Assembly (NCBI GenBank): GCA_005883215.1
Contig: VAYS01000014.1
Span: 1 to 64,000, forward strand
Source: Actinomycetota bacterium
GTDB taxonomy: Bacteria > Actinomycetota > Thermoleophilia > Solirubrobacterales > Solirubrobacteraceae
DNA length: 64,000 bases
Direction: 5' to 3'
Positions within the stretch are counted from its first letter, which is position 1. The number at the start of each line of letters is the position of its first letter. The notes below the pieces were generated by a model. The model saw only the letters and a program-made list of their open reading frames with translations. It did no database searches and had not been told where the DNA came from. Positions 47,933 to 56,573 of the stretch are shown here, one piece after another. A program made the translations under genes and the position numbers.

Positions 47933-48769
47933 TCAGTCGGCGAACTCGGCGGGCCGCTTCTCCAGGTAGGCGCTCACCGCCTCGGGGGGCGCCGCGCCGT
48001 GCGTGGCCATGATCTGCTGGCGGTCCTCGTACTCCACCGCCGCCTGCTCGGACGCGATCTCCAGCGCCGCCCACATCCCCTGCTTGGTCAGGCGCACGCC
48101 CCACGGTGCCCATTGAGCGATCTGGGCCGCCGCCTGGCGGGCGCGGTCGAGCAGGCGCTCGGGGGGCACCACCTCGGCCACCAGCCCGATCCGCTCGGCC
48201 TCGGCGGCGTCGAAGCGCCGAGCGGTGAGCATCAGCTCGTGCGCCCGCGCGGCCCCGACTAGCCGGGGCAACAGCCAGCTGGTGGCCATGTCGCAGTTGG
48301 ACACCCCGACGTTGGCGAAGGCGACGCGAAAGACCGCCCCGGCGGCGGCGAAGCGCAGGTCGCTGCCCAGCGCCAGGGCCAGCCCGAAGCCCGCCGCTGG
48401 CCCGTTGACCGCCGCGATCACCGGCTGGGGGGTGGCCCGCAGGCGCAGGATCAGCCGCGACATGTGCTCCTGGTTGGTCAGCCGGTCGCGCGCGGGGTCG
48501 GTGCCGTCGGCGCCCGGGGCCGGGCCGTAGCCGCGCAGGTCGAGGCCGGCGCAGAACCCGCGCCCGGCTCCGGTGAGGATCACCACTCGACAGGCGCGCT
48601 CGGCGGCGATGCGGCCGAGCTCGTCGTGCAGCGCCTGGCACAGCTCGGCGTTCATCGCGTTGAGCTGCTCGGGGCGATTGAGCGTGAGCAGCCGAACCGA
48701 GGCCGTGGGGCTGTCGGTGAGCAGGCAGGCGATGGGCCTGGATAGCACAACCCGCCGCGCGGCGCGCAC
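47933..48769 (-). CDS. Enoyl-CoA hydratase/isomerase family protein
   Basis: 278 residues of the crotonase fold. Core segments are LNRPEQLNAMN, VVILTGAGRGFCAGLDL (oxyanion hole) and AAVNGPAAGFGLALALGSDLRFAA (second oxyanion Gly). The usual catalytic Glu positions are partly replaced, with GVSNCDMATSWLLPRLVG in their region, so the reaction may differ from crotonase hydration. Start GTG 48769, with other in-frame GTGs just inside. Followed 2 bp later by budA. Confidence 0.85.
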   Translation of the reverse strand: MRAARRVVLSRPIACLLTDSPTASVRLLTLNRPEQLNAMNAELCQALHDELGRIAAERACRVVILTGAGRGFCAGLDLRGYGPAPGADGTDPARDRLTNQEHMSRLILRLRATPQPVIAAVNGPAAGFGLALALGSDLRFAAAGAVFRVAFANVGVSNCDMATSWLLPRLVGAARAHELMLTARRFDAAEAERIGLVAEVVPPERLLDRARQAAAQIAQWAPWGVRLTKQGMWAALEIASEQAAVEYEDRQQIMATHGAAPPEAVSAYLEKRPAEFAD

Positions 48770-48790
48770 CCGCGTCGCGCGGCGGCGCGG

Positions 48791-49216
48791 CTAGGCGGCG
48801 CGCCTGCGGCGCGTCGTGCTCCTCGCCCTCGAGGAGGTCCGGCCCGTGCTCCTGGTCCGCGACGACGCGCGCCGGGCCGGCTTTCTGCGCGGCGTGGCCC
48901 CCGAGGTCACCGCCTTCTGGAGCTGCTCGAGGTCCTTGGCCAGCGACTTGGTCATCTTGGTCACGTCGCGCCGGGCGTCCTTGATCATCTTGTCGACGTC
49001 CTTGCGCAGGCCGCGCGCCCCCGTGCCGACGTCGCCGCGCACCGCCTTCAGGGCGTCCTGGGCGGCGTCGAGCGCCTTGTTGGCACGCGCGAGCGCACGC
49101 TGGTTCTGGCTGGCGCGCGAGCTGGCCGGCGACTTGCGGGCGGACGTTCGCCGGCTCGCGGTCGAGCGCTTGCGGGTGGTGGACTGCTTGCGGGCGGGCT
49201 TTCTGGGCGCAGCCAT
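48791..49216 (-). CDS. Histone H1-like, Lys/Arg/Ser-rich DNA-binding protein
   Basis: 141 residues from ATG 49216, preceded by GGAGG. Basic low-complexity ends (RKPARKQSTTRKRS at the N-terminus and RRKPARRASSRTRSTG at the C-terminus) flank a helical middle (about 40-100) with DAAQDALKAVRGDVG and DVDKMIKDARRDVTKMTKSLAKDLEQL. It resembles bacterial H1-like/AlgP-like and DUF-type nucleoid proteins. A stress-type promoter element lies upstream. Confidence 0.75.
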   Translation of the reverse strand: MAAPRKPARKQSTTRKRSTASRRTSARKSPASSRASQNQRALARANKALDAAQDALKAVRGDVGTGARGLRKDVDKMIKDARRDVTKMTKSLAKDLEQLQKAVTSGATPRRKPARRASSRTRSTGRTSSRARSTTRRRRAA

Positions 49217-49285
49217 GTGAGCCTCCGTCGTGCGTGGGTGAGCGGGGTGCACGGTAACCGTTCTCACGGACCCGTGGTAAGGGCG

Positions 49286-49310
49286 TTACCCGTCCTTCGG
49301 TGCAGTCAAC
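49286..49310 (-). promoter_or_regulatory. Sigma-B/F-type stress promoter of the H1-like gene
   Basis: Minus strand: GTTG (49310-49307), a 15-bp spacer, GGGTAA (49291-49286), ending 70 nt before the ATG. It resembles the element at 47037-47062. Confidence 0.45.
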
Positions 49311-49356
49311 TTCAAAATGGTGCGCCGACGGGGCGCAAAGCTGGGTCGAGCGCGGC

Positions 49357-50292
49357 TCACTCGCCGCGGCTGAAGGCGGCGATCGCCACCATGAGCATCA
49401 GCGCGCCCAGGCCGGCGACCACCCCCGCCTCCACGAGCGTGGGCACCCGCCATCCCCACCAGGTGACGCCCGGGTCCAGGGCCTGGCGCGCGGCGGGCGC
49501 GATATGCAGATGGGAGAAGACGATGCGCCGCATCGGATCGACCGCGTAGGTGAGGGGATCGATGCGGTTGAGGATCTCCAGCCAGCGCGGCAGGCCGGAG
49601 ACGGGGAACAGCGAGCCGGCCAAAAAGAACATGGGCATGATCACCATCTGCATCAGGGCCATGAACGACTGCATCTGGCTCACGCGGGCGGCGGCCATCA
49701 CCCCGAAGGCGGTGACCGAGAAGGCCAGCAGCAGCTGCAGGGCGAACACGGCGGCGATCAGCCCGGGGTCATAGGGCACGTCCACCAGCCCGGCCAGGGC
49801 GATCACGATCGCCCCCTGAGCGCCGGCCACGGTGGCGCCGCCCAGACACTTGCCAACCACCAGCGAGCCGCGACGAACCGGGGCGACCATCATCTCGCGC
49901 AGGAAGCCGAACTCTCGGTCCCACACCAGCGAGGCGGCCGAGAACATGGCGGTGAACATGACCGCCATGCACAGCACTCCCGGATAGACGAACGTGCGCA
50001 GGTTGACGCCGTGCGTGCCGGCCGAGGCGATCCGCGACAGCCCGGTCCCGAGCACGAACAGGAACAGGAACGGCTGCACGAGCGAGGTGACGATGCGCAG
50101 GCGGTCCTGGCCGAAGCGGATCATCTCTCGCCGCCAGACGATCTTGATCGCCCGCGCGTCCCCGCGCCAGCTGCGCGGCGGGACGTGCACCCGGGCGATC
50201 GGCAACGCCGCGGCGGCCGGCGCCGATGGCGGGGGCGGGGGGGCGGGCGGGGTTTGGATCGGGGCGCCGGCGAGGCGCTCGGCCGGGGTCAC
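49357..50292 (-). CDS. DrrB-type ABC exporter permease
   Basis: 311 residues. A Pro/Ala-rich N-terminus (to about 35) leads into the ABC2-type permease domain with six helices (starting about 68), including FLREMMVAPVRRGSLVVGKCLGG, the coupling region of DrrB-like permeases. GTG at 50292 overlaps the ATPase stop (GTGA). With the ATPase it probably exports a drug or lipid-like compound. Confidence 0.87.
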   Translation of the reverse strand: MTPAERLAGAPIQTPPAPPPPPSAPAAAALPIARVHVPPRSWRGDARAIKIVWRREMIRFGQDRLRIVTSLVQPFLFLFVLGTGLSRIASAGTHGVNLRTFVYPGVLCMAVMFTAMFSAASLVWDREFGFLREMMVAPVRRGSLVVGKCLGGATVAGAQGAIVIALAGLVDVPYDPGLIAAVFALQLLLAFSVTAFGVMAAARVSQMQSFMALMQMVIMPMFFLAGSLFPVSGLPRWLEILNRIDPLTYAVDPMRRIVFSHLHIAPAARQALDPGVTWWGWRVPTLVEAGVVAGLGALMLMVAIAAFSRGE

Positions 50293-51311
50293 CGGGCTCC
50301 CATCACGCGCGCAAACGGGCGCAGGCGGTCCGCGCTCGACGCCTCGGCGTCGCGGATGGTGGTGCCGGTATAGGACATGAACACATCGTCCAGCGACGGC
50401 CGGGCCACGCTGACCGAGCGGATCGGGGCGCCCAGCTTGGAGAACAGGCGGGGGACGAACTGCGCGCCCTCGGGCACGCCGAAGGTCACCCGGCCCTCGG
50501 CCACCGTGGCCTCGATGCCGAACTGTCGCCGCAGCTCGGCGATCGCCGCCTCGTCGTCGTCGGTCTCGATCTGCACGCGGTCGCGCCCGACGCTCGCCTT
50601 CAGCGCCTGCGGGCTGTCGAGGACGATGATCTCGCCGTGGTCCATGATCGCGATGCGCTGGCAGTACTCCGCCTCGTCCATGTAGTGGGTGGTGAGGAAG
50701 ATCGTGATCCCCTCGGCGCGCTTTAGCTCGCGGATGTAGCGCCAGATCGAATGGCGCGTCTGGGGATCGAGGCCGATGGTGGGCTCGTCGAGGAACAGCA
50801 CCCGGGGTGAGTGCAGGAAGCCGCGCGCGATCTCCAGGCGCCGCTTCATGCCCCCGGAGAAGGTGTTCACCCGGGTGGCGCGCCGCTCCCACAAGCCGAC
50901 CATCTCCAGCACCTGGCGCATGCGCAGGGCGACCGCGTCGCGCTCGATCCCGTACAGCTCGGCGTGCAGGCGCAGGTTCTGCTCGGCGGTGAGATAGCCG
51001 TCCAGGGTGGGGTCCTGGAACACCAGGCCGATGTGCCGGCGCACGTCGTCGCGCTCTGTGAGCACGTCGTGGCCCGCCACCTGCGCGCCTCCGGCGGTTG
51101 GTCGCGACAGCGTGCAGAGCATGTTGATGGTGCTGGTCTTGCCCGCCCCATTGGGGCCGAGAAAGCCGAACGTCTCCCCGGAGTGCACGTCGAAGTCGAT
51201 GCCCCTGACCGCCTCGATGTCCCCAAAGCGCTTGAGCAGTCCCCGCACCCGGATAGCCGGGGCGGGCGCGCCCCGGCCGCCCGCCGCGGAATCGCCGGGC
51301 GCCGAGCCCAC
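50289..51311 (-). CDS. DrrA-type ABC exporter ATPase
   Basis: About 340 residues. Walker A GPNGAGKTST, the signature FSGGMKRRLEIARG, Walker B RVLFLDEPTIGLDP and the H-loop His in FLTTHYMDEAE are all present. The C-terminal part (about 245-340) is the DrrA-type regulatory domain. The start is uncertain: GTG 51311 gives a short Gly/Ala-rich lead; TTG 51368 is an alternative, and neither has a clear ribosome site. Confidence 0.9.
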   Translation of the reverse strand: MGSAPGDSAAGGRGAPAPAIRVRGLLKRFGDIEAVRGIDFDVHSGETFGFLGPNGAGKTSTINMLCTLSRPTAGGAQVAGHDVLTERDDVRRHIGLVFQDPTLDGYLTAEQNLRLHAELYGIERDAVALRMRQVLEMVGLWERRATRVNTFSGGMKRRLEIARGFLHSPRVLFLDEPTIGLDPQTRHSIWRYIRELKRAEGITIFLTTHYMDEAEYCQRIAIMDHGEIIVLDSPQALKASVGRDRVQIETDDDEAAIAELRRQFGIEATVAEGRVTFGVPEGAQFVPRLFSKLGAPIRSVSVARPSLDDVFMSYTGTTIRDAEASSADRLRPFARVMGAR

Positions 51312-51661
51312 CCCGCGGCCGAAACTGGCGGGCGGGGAGGGGCGGTGGGCGGCGGGATCCTGCGTCAAGGGACGGCTCGGAATCGGGCCCGCGAGCGCTC
51401 GCGGCGCGCGCCATCGGGGCGATGGCCATGCTAGTGGGCGCCGGGGGCCCGGCCCGCCCGCGTCCCCCAACGGGCCGTCGCTCCCGTCCCTGGGGCCCTG
51501 TTGTCCTGGCCTGCGCCTACATCGAGACGGGCGAATCCCTCGCCGGGATCCGGCGTGCCCTGGCGCGCGGCCGCCGGCCCCGCGCTCTGCACCGGCCCTG
51601 GCCGGCGACGGGCGCGTCAAGGGGACGGGCCGGCGCCGGCGCCCCGCCCGCCGGCGGGCAG
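51312..51661. other. 350-bp GC-rich region without a clear gene
   Basis: Lies between cspA and the ABC ATPase, both on the minus strand. It is Arg/Gly/Pro-coding in all open frames and shows no conserved motif. It may hold the 5' end of the ATPase gene and its promoter. Confidence 0.5.
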
Positions 51662-51865
51662 CTACAGAGCCTGGACGTTTACCGCCTTGGGCCCCTTGGG
51701 ACCGGCCTCGGCCTCGTAGGAGACCTTGGCGCCCTCGGCCAGCGAGGCGTAGCCGTCGCTGAGGATGCCCGAGTGGTGCACGAAGAGGTCCTTGCCCGCT
51801 TCATCGGGGGTGATGAAGCCATAGCCCTTCTCGTCGGAGAACCACTTCACAGTTCCGGTTGCCAT
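51662..51865 (-). CDS. cspA: Cold-shock domain protein (CspA family)
   Basis: 67 residues, a single cold-shock domain that binds single-stranded RNA and DNA. RNP1 is KGYGFI and RNP2 is LFVHH. ATG is preceded by GGAGGAAC. The upstream region of more than 100 nt before the divergent cupin stop is a plausible 5' leader, as in other csp genes. In actinobacteria such genes are not always cold-induced. Confidence 0.95.
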   Translation of the reverse strand: MATGTVKWFSDEKGYGFITPDEAGKDLFVHHSGILSDGYASLAEGAKVSYEAEAGPKGPKAVNVQAL

Positions 51866-52017
51866 CGTTGTTCCTCCAGTCCTGTGCTGCGAACGCGGAG
51901 GATGCTGTACGGCAACGACTGCGAAACGCGCACTGGTGTTTATCGGGACGTCCCCGACCTTGTCGGCGGCAAGGTAGCACCAGCGCCCGGCGGACGCGGC
52001 GCGCCGGACGGGCGGGC

Positions 52018-52425
52018 TCAGGGCGCCGGCACTCCGGGCAGCCCGGGGTCGGGCGCTCCCAGCTCCGAGACCTCGGGCGCCTCATAGGCCCGGCCCGGGA
52101 CGCCGCCCAGGGCCAGGACGCGCATGCCATCCTCGCCCGGCCACAGCTTCCGCTTGACGCTCGGTCCCACCCGGACGAGCGCGTCGGAGTCGACGGCGTG
52201 GCGCTCGCCGTCGAGCTCGATCTCGCCTCCGCCGCGCAGCACGACGAACACCTCCTCCTGGCCGTCGCCGGCGTGGTCGTGCTCGGGATACTGCTCGGCG
52301 CCCGCCGGGATGTCGATCACCTGCATGCCAAACGCCTGCAGGCCGAGCTCGGCTCGGGCGCGCTTGAAGGACCCGAACACCACCGCCTCCATGTCGTCGA
52401 TGTGCTTGATCGTGAAATCCGCCAT
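52018..52425 (-). CDS. Cupin-domain protein
   Basis: 135 residues from ATG 52425. Cupin motif 1 is seen around [20 protein letters not shown] with His/Glu metal ligands; motif 2 is poorly conserved. The substrate is unknown. It is divergent from a TetR regulator with a palindromic operator between, so it is probably the regulator's target. Confidence 0.8.
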   Translation of the reverse strand: MADFTIKHIDDMEAVVFGSFKRARAELGLQAFGMQVIDIPAGAEQYPEHDHAGDGQEEVFVVLRGGGEIELDGERHAVDSDALVRVGPSVKRKLWPGEDGMRVLALGGVPGRAYEAPEVSELGAPDPGLPGVPAP

Positions 52426-52469
52426 CTGCCGCTCCAATCGCCGGGGGTGACCGCCAGTGGGCCAAAGTA

Positions 52470-52491
52470 ATAACACGAACGTTCGTATTAT
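52470..52491. promoter_or_regulatory. TetR-type operator between cupin and regulator
   Basis: A 22-bp inverted repeat centred on ACGAACGTTCGT (52475-52486, perfect). The next five pairs outward hold one mismatch. It ends 8 nt before the TetR start and 45 nt before the cupin start, well placed to repress both. Confidence 0.75.
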
Positions 52492-52499
52492 GTGGTCCC

Positions 52500-53063
52500 A
52501 TGACCACTAAGTCCGCCGACACGCGCGCGGCGATCCTCGACCGGGCGGTGGATATCGCCTCCACCGGGGGCCTGGAGGGACTGACGATCGGCCGGCTGGC
52601 CGGCGAGCTCCAGATGAGCAAGAGCGGCCTGTTCGCCCACTTCGGCTCAAAACAGGAGCTGCAGCTGGCCACGGTGCACGAGGCGGCTCGGCGCTTCTTT
52701 GACGCCGTGGTGGCCCCCGCCCAAGCCGCGCCCGCCGGCGCCGGCCGGCTGCGCGACTACTGCCTGCGCTACGTGGACTATCTCGGCGCCGACGTCTTTG
52801 AGGGGGGCTGCTTCTGGTCGGCGGTCGGCGCCGAAGTCGACGACCGACCGGGTCCCGTGCGCGACGCGGTGCGCGAGCTCCTGCGCGCCTGGCTGGATGA
52901 GCTCGCCCGCCACGCTGGCTTGGCCGGCGTGCCCGACCCCGAGGAGCTGGCGTTTGAGGTCTATGCGCTGGTCTCCGGGGCCAACGCCGGCCTGCGCTTG
53001 CTCGGCGACGACCACGCCCCCGAGCGCGCCCGGGCGGCGATCGAGCGCCGACTGCCCGCCTAG
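52500..53063 (+). CDS. TetR-family transcriptional regulator
   Basis: 187 residues. The N-terminal helix-turn-helix is typical: RAAILDRAVDIASTGGLEGLTIGRLAGELQMSKSGLFAHFGSKQEL (read from about 9). The C-terminal domain (TetR_C-like; about 80-187) binds an unknown ligand. The start ATG follows the palindromic operator directly, so the transcript may be very short-leadered. Confidence 0.9.
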   Translation: MTTKSADTRAAILDRAVDIASTGGLEGLTIGRLAGELQMSKSGLFAHFGSKQELQLATVHEAARRFFDAVVAPAQAAPAGAGRLRDYCLRYVDYLGADVFEGGCFWSAVGAEVDDRPGPVRDAVRELLRAWLDELARHAGLAGVPDPEELAFEVYALVSGANAGLRLLGDDHAPERARAAIERRLPA

Positions 53064-53199
53064 CGGCCGGGGCCGGCGCGAGCGCCCGCTGGTCGCGCTT
53101 TTCACAATATGGTTAGCCCCCGAGATCGGGGCCGCCGGTGGGCGACAAGGGGCGGCGGCGCCGCGACCACAAATGCACGTCGAGACAGAGGGAGGGCGA

Positions 53200-53685
53200 A
53201 TGCGCACCAGCACCGCTTTGCTTCCGCTGGCCGTGGCCAGCCTGGTGGCCGCCGGCTGCGGGAGCTCGAGCAGCTCCAACAAGACGACCAGCGGCGCCAC
53301 GACCGCGACCCCCAGCGGGGGGGCCAAGGTCAAGCCCAAGACCTACAAGGTCAAGCTCGCCGGTAAGAACGAGGTCCCGGCGGGCGCGCCCACCGGCTCG
53401 GGCACCGCGGTCATCAGCGTCAAAGCCAAGACCAACCAGCTGTGCTGGAAGTTCTCAAACCTCCAGGGGGTCACGGCGCCCAAGCTGGCCCACATCCACC
53501 AGGGAGCCGCGGGCGCCGCGGGCCCGGTGGTCATACCGCTGAGCACCGCCGCCCAGTTCAAGTCCTCCGGCTGCGCCCCCGCGGCCGCGGGCCTGCTGGC
53601 CCAGATCGAGGCCAACCCCAAGGGCTACTACGTAAACATCCACAACGCCAAGTACCCCGGCGGGGTGGTGCGCGCCCAGCTCTAG
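53200..53685 (+). CDS. CHRD-domain lipoprotein
   Basis: 161 residues from ATG 53200 (GAGGGAGG upstream). Signal peptide with lipobox VAAGC (about Cys20), a Ser/Thr linker, then a CHRD domain (about 50-161): LAGKNEVPAGAPTGSGTAVI, LAHIHQGAAGAAGPVVIPL and YYVNIHNAKYPGGVVRAQL. The domain binds unknown ligands outside the cell. A terminator hairpin follows the stop. Confidence 0.88.
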   Translation: MRTSTALLPLAVASLVAAGCGSSSSSNKTTSGATTATPSGGAKVKPKTYKVKLAGKNEVPAGAPTGSGTAVISVKAKTNQLCWKFSNLQGVTAPKLAHIHQGAAGAAGPVVIPLSTAAQFKSSGCAPAAAGLLAQIEANPKGYYVNIHNAKYPGGVVRAQL

Positions 53686-53710
53686 GGAGCTCCCAGCGCC
53701 GCGCGCGCGG

Positions 53711-53743
53711 CCCGGGCGGCCCGCTACTGGGGGGCCGCCCGGG
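53711..53743. terminator. Bidirectional terminator hairpin over the kinase stop
   Basis: CCCGGGCGGCCC (53711-53722) pairs perfectly with 53732-53743, loop 9 nt. The stop of the minus-strand kinase (53724-53726) lies in the loop. It separates convergent genes. Confidence 0.65.
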
Positions 53744-55284
53744 GCCGACCGGCGGCGGGCGGTGCCGGCGCCGGGCGCCCCGCGCCCGGCGCTTGGCCGG
53801 CGGGTCGCGTGGTGGGCCCAAAGCTCACCCGCACCCGCGCCCCCCCGCCGGGGGCGTTCTCGGCGTCGGCGCTGCCCCCCGCTGCCTCGGCCGCCTGGCG
53901 CACGATCGCCAGCCCCAGCCCCGATCCGGGCAGGCGCCGAGCGGCGGGGGCGCGGTAGAAGCGGTCGAACACGTGGGGTAGGTCCTGCTCGTCGAAGCCC
54001 GGTCCGTGGTCGCGGACGCTCAGGACCCCGTCGGCCAATCTGACCTCGATCGCCCCGCCGGGCGGGCTCCACTTGCGGGCGTTGTCGAGCACGTTGGTCA
54101 CCGCCCGCGCGATCCGCTCGGGGTCGGCGCGCAGCAGGGCGGGCTCGAGCGCGACGTCAAAGCCCAGCTCGGGTGCCCGCCGCCGGGTGCGCTCGACGGC
54201 GTGCGCCACCACCTCGTCTAGGGCAAAGGTCTCGAGCTCGGCGCTGGGCTCGGCGCTGCGGGCGAGCTCGACCACGTCGGAGACCAGACGGGTGATCTCG
54301 TCGAGCTCGGCGATGATCCCCTCCTGCAGGGGCTGGCGCTCGGCGGGGGGCAGGCGGTGGGAGTCGAGGAAGATCTGGATGTTGGAGCGCAGGGCGGCGA
54401 TCGGCGTGCGCAGCTCGTGCGAGGCGTCGGCGACCAGGTGGCGCTGGGCGGCCACCGACTGCTCGAGCGCGTCGAGCGTGCGGTTAAAGCTGGCCGCCAG
54501 GCGCACCAGCTCGGCCGGGCCGGTCTCCTCCAGGCGCTCGGAGCGGTCAAGGGCCCCGGAGACCTTCTCGGTGCGCCCCACGAAGCGCCTGATCGGGGCC
54601 AAGGCGCCGCGGCCCACCAGGCCCCCCAGGGCGGCGGCCAGCAGGATCCCGCCGCCCACCAGCAGACCGAACGTGAGCAGCAAGCCGTGGAGCACGTGGT
54701 CGACCTCGCTCAGGGGGCGGGCCACCTGGACCGCGGTGCGGTCGTAGGGGTCGGCGACGGTCAGCACGCGCAGGTGCGTGCCGCGCACCGTCTCGTCGGT
54801 CAGGTAGCGACCATGGCCGCTCTGGGCGGCGCGCCGGGTGCGGGCATCGACCGGTAGCTGCGGCGTGCCCCCCGGGGCGCTGACCGTCCCGTCTGAGTGG
54901 ACGAACTGAAAGTACCCCGACGCGCCGCCAAACGGCAGCGGCGCCGGCACCTGTGCCCCGGCGCCGGTTGCGGGCGGCCTTGCCCCGGGTGGGGCCCCGG
55001 GCGGTCCCGGCTCCAGGCCCGGGGGCGGGGGGGGGAAGGCGACCGTCGCGGCCGCGTTCGGGGGCGAACCGGCCGGGGGCCCGCCCTCCGTCCCCGGGGG
55101 GCGGCGAGCCGCCGCGGCTGGAGTCGTGGGGGAACAGGAACGGCTGGGCGCGCGCCTGCAGCGCGCGGTCGATCTCGCCCCGCATGTGCGAGCGCACCGA
55201 CAGGTAGCCGATCACCCCCATCGCGGCCGCCACGGCGGCCACGGCCAGCGCGACGGCGGCGGCGATGCGGCGGCGCAGGCTCAC
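53724..55284 (-). CDS. Two-component sensor histidine kinase, frameshifted at or near a G9 tract
   Basis: The first frame from GTG 55284 encodes a membrane helix (about 8-27) and the start of the extracytoplasmic sensor loop. The second frame encodes the rest: second helix (about LLLTFGLLVGGGILLAAALGGLVG), HAMP, HisKA with ASHELRTPIAA, and HATPase (NVLDNARKWSP, DHGPGFD, GSGLGLAIV). The frames meet in a Pro-rich stretch near a run of nine G on the plus strand (55027-55035). Losing one base there gives one continuous protein of about 519 residues. This may be a sequencing error, a real null allele, or slippage control. The GTG overlaps the response-regulator stop (GTGA). Confidence 0.8.
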
Positions 55285-55955
55285 GGCTCGCGCAACACGT
55301 ACCCCACGCCGTGGACGGTCTGGATCAGGCGGCGCTCGCCGCCCGCCTCGAGCTTGCGCCGCAGGTAGCCGATGTAGACGCGCAGGGCATTGCCGCCGGG
55401 TCCGAAGTCATAGCCCCACACCCGGTCATAGATCAGATCCGAGGACAGGACCCGCCGGGGATTGAGCAGGAACAGCTCGAGCAGCTGAAACTCGGTGCGG
55501 GTGAGGTCGACGGTGCGCTCGCCGATCCGCACCGCGTGGGCGTCGGGGTCGAGCTCGAGGTCGGCGAACTTCAGCCGTCGCCCGTCGCCCTCCTCCAGTC
55601 CCCGCCGTACCAGCGCCCGCAGGCGCGCCTGGAGCTCGCCCACGTCGTAGGGCTTGGTCACGTAGTCGTCGGCGCCGGCGTCCAGGCCCTCGATCCGATC
55701 GGGTACCGCCTCGCGCGCGGTGAGCATCAGGATTGGGGTGCGGTTGCCGCCCTGGCGCAGCGCGCGGCACACCGCCAGACCGTCGATGTCGGGCAGCCCC
55801 ACGTCCAGGACGATCACGTCGGGCACGTCGCTGGCCGCGCGCATGAGCCCCTCCTCGCCGCCCTCGGCGAGCAGCACCTCATAGCCGCCCAGCATCAGCG
55901 CCCGGCGCAGGGCCTGGCGCACGGAATCGTCGTCTTCGACTACCAGCACTCTCAT
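55281..55955 (-). CDS. OmpR-family response regulator
   Basis: 224 residues. Receiver domain with phospho-acceptor Asp51 (VIVLDVGLPD), acidic pair EDD at 7-9 and Lys in VTKPYD; winged-helix DNA-binding domain from about 128 (LTRTEFQLLELFLLNPRRVLS...VHGVGYVL). Coupled to the kinase gene by a GTGA overlap. Regularly spaced TAAG repeats lie 78-103 nt upstream and also upstream of the next gene, suggesting self-regulation and a shared target. Confidence 0.95.
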   Translation of the reverse strand: MRVLVVEDDDSVRQALRRALMLGGYEVLLAEGGEEGLMRAASDVPDVIVLDVGLPDIDGLAVCRALRQGGNRTPILMLTAREAVPDRIEGLDAGADDYVTKPYDVGELQARLRALVRRGLEEGDGRRLKFADLELDPDAHAVRIGERTVDLTRTEFQLLELFLLNPRRVLSSDLIYDRVWGYDFGPGGNALRVYIGYLRRKLEAGGERRLIQTVHGVGYVLREP

Positions 55956-56032
55956 CGCTCACCGCGTCCTCTGCAGATTGGATCGGCGACATCGTCGCTC
56001 ATCCACCGTCGGCGCCCAGCCTCGCAAAGCCC

Positions 56033-56058
56033 TAAGCCGACCATAAGAGAGGTGTAAT
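56033..56058. promoter_or_regulatory. 11-bp-phased TAAG repeats upstream of the response regulator
   Basis: TAAG at 56033 and 56044 and TAAT at 56055 are each exactly 11 bp apart, one helical turn, as expected of OmpR/PhoP-type tandem binding sites. The preceding CCTCGCAAAGCCC is shared with the site at 56434. Confidence 0.5.
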
Positions 56059-56129
56059 GAGCCCCCCGCGTCGGGCGCGGGCGGGCGAAAAGGCGCCGGG
56101 GCGCCGCCCGCCCGCCCGCTCTCGCCCGA

Positions 56130-56369
56130 CTACGCGTGCCGCTGGGCCCGAAGCCGGGCCCGCGCGTGCCGGCGGGACGCGGTCGACGCCGACGTGCCGC
56201 TGCTCGACGTGGTCGAGCCGGTGCTCGTCGTCGTGGTCGTCGTGCCCGTCGTGGTCGTGCCGGGCCCGGAGGTGCCGGAGCCGTCACAGGCCCACGCGAC
56301 GCCGGCGCCCGAGAGGCCGAGCGCCATTGAGGCCACCGCCACCGAGATCGGCCGCCTGACCTTGTGCAT
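56130..56369 (-). CDS. Small secreted Thr/Ser-rich protein
   Basis: 79 residues from ATG 56369 with AGGAGAACC upstream. A signal peptide (to about GVAWA, 28) is followed by CDGSG, a Thr/Ser/Gly-rich run of about 30 residues and a short basic end (RRHARARLRAQRHA). No family is recognised. Its upstream region carries the same TAAG repeats as the response regulator, so it may be a target of that system. Confidence 0.65.
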   Translation of the reverse strand: MHKVRRPISVAVASMALGLSGAGVAWACDGSGTSGPGTTTTGTTTTTTSTGSTTSSSGTSASTASRRHARARLRAQRHA

Positions 56370-56433
56370 CGTGGTTCTCCTTTCGGGAGAGGACATGACG
56401 CGGCGAGCATCGACGCCGCTCCTCGCAAGCCCG

Positions 56434-56448
56434 TAAGGGCACGCTAAG
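56434..56448. promoter_or_regulatory. 11-bp-phased TAAG repeat upstream of the small secreted protein
   Basis: TAAG at 56434 and 56445, 11 bp apart, preceded by CCTCGCAAGCCC. It resembles the site at 56033-56058. It lies 65-79 nt before the ATG at 56369. Confidence 0.5.
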
Positions 56449-56573
56449 GAGCCCGTGTGAGTCACGGGCGCCCGGACCGGGTCGCGCGTTCTTAGCCGGC
56501 GCTCACCGAAGTCATAGGGACCTCTCACAGATCTCCTAGGTGTCCCTGATGGGCGGCCCGGATCCTGGACGCC

